Origin: Janthinobacterium agaricidamnosum NBRC 102515 = DSM 9628
GTDB lineage: Bacteria; Pseudomonadota; Gammaproteobacteria; Burkholderiales; Burkholderiaceae_D
DNA: 64,000 nucleotides
Direction: 5' to 3'
Assembly (NCBI RefSeq): GCF_000723165.1
Contig: NZ_HG322949.1
Span: 3,513,101-3,577,100 of the forward strand
In this document: positions 59,350-64,000 of the stretch, piece after piece
How positions within the stretch are numbered: position 1 is the first letter of the stretch
How the letters are laid out: the number at the start of each line of letters is the position of its first letter
Made by a program: the position numbers and the translations under genes
Notes under the pieces: generated by a model
Databases searched by the model: none
Told to the model about the DNA's origin: nothing
What the model saw: only the letters and a program-made list of their open reading frames with translations

Positions 59350-60237
59350 ATGACCCCGACCGCATTCACCACGCCACGCGACTTGCTGCGCTACGCCGTG
59401 ACCCGTTTCAACACCGCCAAGCTGTTTTTTGGCCACGGCAGCGCCGAAGCCTTCGACGAAGCGGCCTATCTGATCTTGCATACGCTGAAATTGCCGCTGG
59501 ATAAGCTGGAACCCTTCCTCGACGCCTGCTTGCTGCCGGAAGAAGTCGCCTCGGTGCTGGCCGTGATCGAACGCCGCAGCGTGGACCGCGTGCCGGCCGC
59601 CTACCTCACCAATGAAGGCTGGCTCGGCACCTACAACTTTTATGTCGACGAGCGTGTCATCGTGCCGCGTTCCTTCATCGCCGAATTGATCCCGGAATAC
59701 TTTTCGCCATGGGTGCCGGAGCCGGTCGAGGTGGAAAACATCCTGGAACTGTGCACCGGTTCCGGCTGCCTGTCCATCATGCTGGCCGACGCCTTCCCGA
59801 ACGCACAGGTCGACGCGGTCGATATTTCGGCCGATGCGCTGGCCGTGGCGCGTCGCAACGTCGAGACCTACAAACTGGAATCGCGCGTGACGCTGATCGA
59901 ATCGGACCTGTACCAGAATGTGCCTGCCAAGAAATACGACTTGATCATCACCAATCCGCCCTACGTCAATTCGGCATCGATGGGTGCCTTGCCGCAAGAA
60001 TACCTGGCGGAACCGCAAATCGCCCTCGACGGCGGCAGCGACGGCATGGACCTGGTGCGCAAGATCATCGCCGGCGCGGCCGAACGGCTGACCGACGACG
60101 GTATCTTGATGATTGAAATCGGCAACGAACGCGCATACGCCGAAGCCGCCTTCGGTCAACTGGGCCTGACCTGGCTGACCACCAGCGCCGGCGACGACAT
60201 GGTGTTCCTGTTGACCGCCGACCAGTTGAAACTGTAA
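59350..60237 (+). CDS. prmB: Ribosomal protein L3 N5-glutamine methyltransferase PrmB
   Basis: 295 residues. SAM-dependent Rossmann methyltransferase with NILELCTGSGCLSIMLADAF, VDAVDISADALAVARRNVE, and the substrate-binding NPPY (LIITNPPYVNSASMGALPQE). The N-terminal helical domain and the DERVIVPRSFIAELIPEYFS block are PrmB rather than PrmC, so the target is Gln150-type of ribosomal protein L3. Follows dapE by 85 bp. Complete. Confidence 0.95.
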   Translation: MTPTAFTTPRDLLRYAVTRFNTAKLFFGHGSAEAFDEAAYLILHTLKLPLDKLEPFLDACLLPEEVASVLAVIERRSVDRVPAAYLTNEGWLGTYNFYVDERVIVPRSFIAELIPEYFSPWVPEPVEVENILELCTGSGCLSIMLADAFPNAQVDAVDISADALAVARRNVETYKLESRVTLIESDLYQNVPAKKYDLIITNPPYVNSASMGALPQEYLAEPQIALDGGSDGMDLVRKIIAGAAERLTDDGILMIEIGNERAYAEAAFGQLGLTWLTTSAGDDMVFLLTADQLKL

Positions 60238-60313
60238 GGACCCGTACGACATTCCGGCAACGCCAGTATTCATATCGGGGTTGGGTAAGCACCCTACAAT
60301 TTAAAAGCAAAAA

Positions 60314-62320
60314 ATGATACGTTTTATACAAGTAAGCCTGATGCGCGGCATCAAACCGTTGCTGGAACAAGTCGACGTGACCCTCAATCCTGGCGACAAG
60401 ATCGGCTTGATCGGCGCCAATGGCGCCGGCAAGTCGAGCCTGTTCGCGATGATGCGCGGCGAGCTGCACCCCGACCAGGGCGAGATCGATTTCCCGGCCA
60501 AGTGGCGCGTGGCTTACGTGGCGCAGGAAACCCCGCCGCTGGATCGCGCGGCGCTCGACTACGCCATCGACGGCGACGTCACGCTGCGCAAGCTGGAAGC
60601 GGAACTGGCGCGCCTGGAAGCGGAGCCGGAAAGCTCGGAAAACGGCATCGCCATCGGTGAAATCTATAGCGCGCTGGCCGACGCCGACGCCTATACCGTA
60701 CAGTCGCGCGGCGAACAATTGCTGCTTGGCCTGGGTTTTACGCTGGACCAGATGCAGCAGCCAGTCGCCAGCTTCTCGGGCGGCTGGCGCATGCGCCTGA
60801 ACCTGGCGCAAGCGCTGATGTGCCCGTCCGACCTGTTGCTGCTCGATGAACCGACCAACCATCTGGACCTGGACGCGATCATCTGGCTGGAAGACTGGCT
60901 GAAACGTTATGCCGGCACGCTGCTGATCATTTCGCATGACCGCGACTTCCTCGATGAAGTGGTCAACGTGGTGGTGCATATCGACGAGCGCAAGCTGAAG
61001 CGCTACTCGGGCAACTATTCGAGCTTCGAGCGTCAGCGCGCGGCGCAAATGATACTGGCCGCCGGCGCGCTGGAAAAGCAACAGCGCAAGCGGGCCCACC
61101 TGGAATCGTTCGTCAACCGCTTCAAGGCGCAAGCCTCGAAGGCGCGCCAGGCGCAAAGCCGCATGAAGGCGCTGGCCAAGATGGAAGAACTGGCGCCGCT
61201 GCGCGCCGCCGCGGAGTTCTCGTTTGAGTTCCGCGAGCCGCTCAGCGCGCCGAATCCGCTGCTGGTGATGGAAGACGTCGACGCCGGCTACCAGATCGAA
61301 AACGAGAGCACCGGCGAAATCAGCCACAAGACCATCGTCAACGGCATCAAGTTCTCGCTGCAGATCGGCCAGCGCATCGGCTTGCTGGGCCAGAACGGCG
61401 CCGGCAAATCGACCTTGATCAAGACCATCGCCGGCGAGCTGACGCCGCTGACCGGCGACGCCACCATCGGCAAGGGCTTGAACATCGGCTACTTCGCCCA
61501 GCACCAGGTGGAAATGCTGCGCCATGACGAATCGCCGCTATGGCATCTGGCCAAGATTGCGCCTACCGTGCGCGAGCAAGAGTTGCGCAATTTCCTGGGC
61601 GGCTTCAACTTCCCCGGCACCATGGTGACCAGTTCCATCGCGCCCTTCTCCGGCGGCGAAAAGGCGCGCCTGGCGCTGGCCCTGATCGTCTGGCAGCGTC
61701 CCAACCTGCTGCTGCTCGATGAACCGACCAACCATCTGGACCTGGAAACGCGCGAAGCGCTGACCGAAGCGCTGGCGCAGTTCGAAGGCACGCTGGTGGT
61801 GGTCTCGCATGATCGCCACTTGCTGCGCGCCACCACCGACGAATTCATCATCGTTGCCGACGGCAAGCTGCAGCCGTTCGACGGCGACCTGGACGACTAC
61901 AAGGACTGGCTGTTCAAGACCAAGCTGGGCAAAGGCACCGATGTGCTGCCGGCGGCCGGCAAGGCCAACAAGACTGACTTCCCGGTCACCTCGCCGGTCG
62001 CATCGCCAGCGGCCCCGGCCGCACCGGCGGTCGACAAGCGCGACCAGAAGCGCCTCGACGCCGAGCAGCGCCAGCGCGTGGCGGCCTTGCGCAAGCCGAT
62101 CGAAAACAAGATCAAGCGCCAGGAAGAGCAAATCGCCAAACGCAATGCGCAAAAGGAAGAAGTCGACGCCAAGCTGGCGCAACCGGGTATCTACGATGCG
62201 GCCAACAAAGCCAAGTTGAAACAGTTACTGGCTGATCAAACCTTCTTCACCAAGGATTTGGCGCAACTGGAAGCAGAATGGCTGGACTTGCAGGAGCAGC
62301 TGGAAAAGCTGGGCAATTAA
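60314..62320 (+). CDS. yheS: ABC-F ribosome-associated ATPase, YheS-type
   Basis: 668 residues, two ABC domains. First: GDKIGLIGANGAGKSSLFAM (Walker A), SGGWRMRLNLAQAL (signature), LLLLDEPTNHLDLDAIIWLE (Walker B), ISHDRDFLDEV. Second: GLLGQNGAGKSTLIKTIAGE, SGGEKARLALALI, LLLLDEPTNHLDLETREAL, SHDRHLL. The P-site-interaction linker (QRKRAHLESFVNRFKAQASK, then ARQAQSRMKALAKME) is of YheS/Uup style. A C-terminal Ala/Pro-rich linker leads to a coiled coil (KRDQKRLDAEQRQRVAALRK ... LAQLEAEWLDLQEQLEKL). Probably helps stalled or structured translation. Its TAA shares TTAA with the convergent cheW stop. Confidence 0.92.
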   Translation: MIRFIQVSLMRGIKPLLEQVDVTLNPGDKIGLIGANGAGKSSLFAMMRGELHPDQGEIDFPAKWRVAYVAQETPPLDRAALDYAIDGDVTLRKLEAELARLEAEPESSENGIAIGEIYSALADADAYTVQSRGEQLLLGLGFTLDQMQQPVASFSGGWRMRLNLAQALMCPSDLLLLDEPTNHLDLDAIIWLEDWLKRYAGTLLIISHDRDFLDEVVNVVVHIDERKLKRYSGNYSSFERQRAAQMILAAGALEKQQRKRAHLESFVNRFKAQASKARQAQSRMKALAKMEELAPLRAAAEFSFEFREPLSAPNPLLVMEDVDAGYQIENESTGEISHKTIVNGIKFSLQIGQRIGLLGQNGAGKSTLIKTIAGELTPLTGDATIGKGLNIGYFAQHQVEMLRHDESPLWHLAKIAPTVREQELRNFLGGFNFPGTMVTSSIAPFSGGEKARLALALIVWQRPNLLLLDEPTNHLDLETREALTEALAQFEGTLVVVSHDRHLLRATTDEFIIVADGKLQPFDGDLDDYKDWLFKTKLGKGTDVLPAAGKANKTDFPVTSPVASPAAPAAPAVDKRDQKRLDAEQRQRVAALRKPIENKIKRQEEQIAKRNAQKEEVDAKLAQPGIYDAANKAKLKQLLADQTFFTKDLAQLEAEWLDLQEQLEKLGN

Positions 62321-62820
62321 GTAGCCCAGGCGGCCTGGGCCGCTTGCCTGGCGCCGCTGCCGACCTTGCGTATCGCCATCAGTTTATCGATGTCGATCAA
62401 GATCAGCCGGCGCCCGCCGACCTGTCCCATGCCCAGTAAATACTCGACGTCGGACGCCCCTTCGGTACCCGGCACCGGCACGATATCGGCACTGTCGAGC
62501 GTGACGATATCAGTCACGCCATCGACCACCATGCCCATCACGCAATGACTCAGTTTCAAGATGATCACGTCGGTCAGCGGATCGGTCGTATCCGGCTTGC
62601 TGCCGAACGCCAGCCGCATGTCGACGATCGGCATGATCACGCCGCGCGACACCACCACGCCGCTGACGACCGCGCCTTCCGAAGTCAGCCGCTCCAGCGC
62701 ATTGAACGGACGCAACTCCTGTACCGTGCGGAAATCGAGGCCGTACTCCAGGCCGCCTAGCTGGAAACTCAGATACTGTTGCCTGGCGCCAGCCATAGAT
62801 GCTGTGGAAATTGCCTGCAT
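62317..62820 (-). CDS. cheW: Chemotaxis coupling protein CheW
   Basis: 167 residues, AGGAGCACC before the ATG. CheW fold: QYLSFQLGGLEYGLDFRTVQELRPF at the start, then VVSRGVIMPIVDMRLAFG, the conserved VVDGVTDIVTLDSADIVPVPG with the hydrophobic arginine-less coupling loop, and GRRLILIDIDKLMAI at the end. It links receptors (such as the MCP at 18334-19914) to CheA. Not part of a che operon here; the neighbour on the other strand is yheS. Terminal sharing of stop codons with yheS. Confidence 0.93.
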   Translation of the reverse strand: MQAISTASMAGARQQYLSFQLGGLEYGLDFRTVQELRPFNALERLTSEGAVVSGVVVSRGVIMPIVDMRLAFGSKPDTTDPLTDVIILKLSHCVMGMVVDGVTDIVTLDSADIVPVPGTEGASDVEYLLGMGQVGGRRLILIDIDKLMAIRKVGSGARQAAQAAWAT

Positions 62821-63013
62821 GGTGCTCCTTCAATGTTGCGGAAAGGTAAGAGACTAAAACCATGCTAACCAGCCTGCTCGCAAGCAGCGTTGACAGGCAT
62901 CAACCTTGCCGAAAAACCCGCTAAAATCGCCGATTCCGAGCCTTTAAAACGACAAAAACCACGACAAACGCTACAATGGCGCTCGCGCCACTTTATCCGA
63001 CAAGGCTTTATCC

Positions 63014-63418
63014 ATGCAGGTCCAGCACATCCTCAATCCCGCTGAAGTCGAATTCAGTGCGATCCGGGCCCAGGGGCCCGGCGGCCAGAACGTCAACAAG
63101 GTGTCGAGCGCCATCCACTTGCGCTTCGACATCGCCCATTCCTCGCTGCCGGAAGCGTACAAGGAACGGCTGCTGGCCTTGCGCGACCAGCGCATCACCA
63201 AGGATGGCGTAATCGTGCTGAAGGCGCAGCAATCGCGCAGCCAGGAACAAAACAAGGAAGAAGCGTTGCGGCGCTTGCAGGAAATGATCGACAGCATCAC
63301 CTTCTTGCCGGCGCTGCGGCGCGCCACCAGGCCGACCCGCGGTTCGCAACGGCGCCGCCTCGACAGCAAAAGCACCCATGGCGCGCAGAAACAGTTGCGC
63401 GGCAAGGTCAGTCTGTAA
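63014..63418 (+). CDS. arfB: Peptidyl-tRNA hydrolase ArfB (YaeJ), stalled-ribosome rescue
   Basis: 134 residues. The release-factor-like domain carries GGQ at 23-25 (GPGGQNVNKVSSAIHLRF), and the C-terminal basic tail (LRRATRPTRGSQRRRLDSKS, ending KQLRGKVSL) enters the mRNA channel of stalled ribosomes. It frees peptidyl-tRNA from non-stop complexes without a stop codon. Monocistronic by layout. The upstream gap (62821-63013) has a TACAAT at 62973 that may be part of a promoter. Confidence 0.96.
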   Translation: MQVQHILNPAEVEFSAIRAQGPGGQNVNKVSSAIHLRFDIAHSSLPEAYKERLLALRDQRITKDGVIVLKAQQSRSQEQNKEEALRRLQEMIDSITFLPALRRATRPTRGSQRRRLDSKSTHGAQKQLRGKVSL

Positions 63419-63424
63419 GACCGG

Positions 63425-63902
63425 CTAATCCTCCGGCGCCTGGTAGGTCCAGTCCAGCTCGCGCCGCTGGCGCCGGTAAAAATCACGTCGATCTCCGAAT
63501 TAACGCTGCGCAACAGGGCCTTGATGTCGCGCTGCGGTTTTTGATAGACCTTGGCGGCGCTGGCCGCTTCCATGGTGCGCACCACGGTGTCGCCATCGAC
63601 CAGGCGGATACGGCAGCGCGACTGGCTGGCGCTGTGTTTTCTCTCTTGTACCGCCTGGCGCGCCAATGCAAACGCGCGCGTCAACACGCGGTAGCGCGGT
63701 AGTCGAGGCCGGAGAAATAGGCGCCGCACCGGAATACCTGGTCCAGCGCGGCTTGCAAGTCCGAAGCTGCCATTTTGATATTGAAAAACAGGCCATCGGC
63801 GCGCCGCTGCAAGCCTTGCGGCAAGGCAATACCACTAGCTGGTACAGCAGCGACTGCGGCATGCGCCATGACACGCTTAGCTGACACCGGCATGCTCCAC
63901 AT
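63425..63902 (-). pseudogene. Broken gene of unknown family, disrupted by an 8-bp tandem duplication
   Basis: Three minus-strand frames join into one protein-like sequence. Frame one (to 63681) reads from about ATG 63902 (LPQGLQRRADGLFFNIKMAA, DLQAALDQVFRCGAYFSGLDYR), and then hits a stop within an 8-bp duplication. Taking out one repeat copy gives DYRVLTRAFALARQAVQERK, CRIRLVDGDTVVRTMEAASA, AKVYQKPQRDIKALLRSVNS. A second shift near 63475-63485 (at a run of five A/T) then gives DFYRRQRRELDWTYQAPED and a TAG at 63425-63427. Restored length would be about 155 residues. I do not recognise the family. Sequence error is possible for one or both shifts. No clear ribosome site at 63902, so the true start may be further upstream. 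Confidence 0.6.
63687..63702 (-). repeat. 8-bp perfect tandem duplication inside broken gene
   Basis: Plus-strand CGCGGTAG repeated directly (63687-63694 and 63695-63702), read on the minus strand as CTACCGCG twice. Removing one copy restores the reading frame between two protein-like parts. Confidence 0.9.
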
Positions 63903-64000
63903 TCAATGCTGGCCTGGCGGCCGCCGGCGTGCGCGCAGCAGAACACGGCGGGGGCCAGACTATGGGTTAGAATTTATTCTTACACACAGGTTAATGCAAG

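Noticed and set aside
62890..62927. TTGACA and TAAAAT as an arfB promoter
   Set aside because: The spacer is 26 bp, too long for a normal sigma-70 promoter.
62971..63729. 252-codon minus-strand frame across arfB
   Set aside because: Its part opposite arfB is a shadow; only the part beyond 63425 belongs to the broken gene.

Overview
The window looks like a chromosomal segment of a Gram-negative betaproteobacterium, most likely Oxalobacteraceae (Janthinobacterium/Massilia/Duganella group). This is inferred from high GC (about 60 percent or more), PEP-CTERM surface proteins, a histone H1-like Lys/Ala/Pro-rich protein, lysine-pathway genes dapC-dapD and dapE next to prmB and an ABC-F ATPase, and motility and chemotaxis genes. 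I see no tRNA, rRNA, insertion sequence, CRISPR array or prophage, so most of the window reads as core or family-level genome.

Layout. 0-8.5 kb: the end of a CHAT-domain protein, a shortened OlsB-like acyltransferase, a YdeP-type molybdopterin oxidoreductase convergent with its maturation factor FdhD, a histone H1-like protein, exopolyphosphatase and a GGDEF protein with an altered active-site motif. 8.5-18.2 kb is the most accessory-looking part: small unknown proteins, a glycosyltransferase, two tandem PEP-CTERM paralogues each behind a clear sigma-54 promoter, and a three-gene operon coding for a ThiF/E1-like enzyme, a nitroreductase-like protein and a hexapeptide acyltransferase. 18.3-26.7 kb: a chemoreceptor, an M16 peptidase, an FMN riboswitch with ribB, and an MFS exporter divergent from a LysR gene whose start region carries a 17-bp tandem duplication. 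26.7-36.6 kb: MlaE-like permease, MCE protein and lipoprotein (no ATPase gene), an RNA helicase, a DUF4105 protein, a TetR/isochorismatase-fold pair with a clear operator, and D-tartrate dehydratase with its LysR neighbour. 36.6-47.3 kb: motA without motB, a DUF4153 membrane protein, isocitrate lyase, an MFS transporter, fliD, a PilZ-like protein, radA and alr. 47.4-57.6 kb: lplT, the tsaB-rimI-udg-DUF1853 operon, dapC-dapD, pilU, and a LysR/aldo-keto reductase/SRPBCC module. 57.7-64 kb: an ArsC-like protein, dapE, prmB, yheS, cheW, arfB, and a small gene broken by an 8-bp tandem duplication.

How it works together. Several genes touch motility and c-di-GMP (GGAEF protein, chemoreceptor, motA, fliD, PilZ-like, cheW, pilU), but they are scattered singles rather than one flagellar operon. 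The best candidates for less-described biology are the ThiF/nitroreductase/acyltransferase operon beside the sigma-54-driven PEP-CTERM pair, the GGAEF protein that keeps its c-di-GMP inhibitory site, and the in-frame internal deletion in the OlsB-like gene. All functional calls come from reading sequence motifs; no database search was run.
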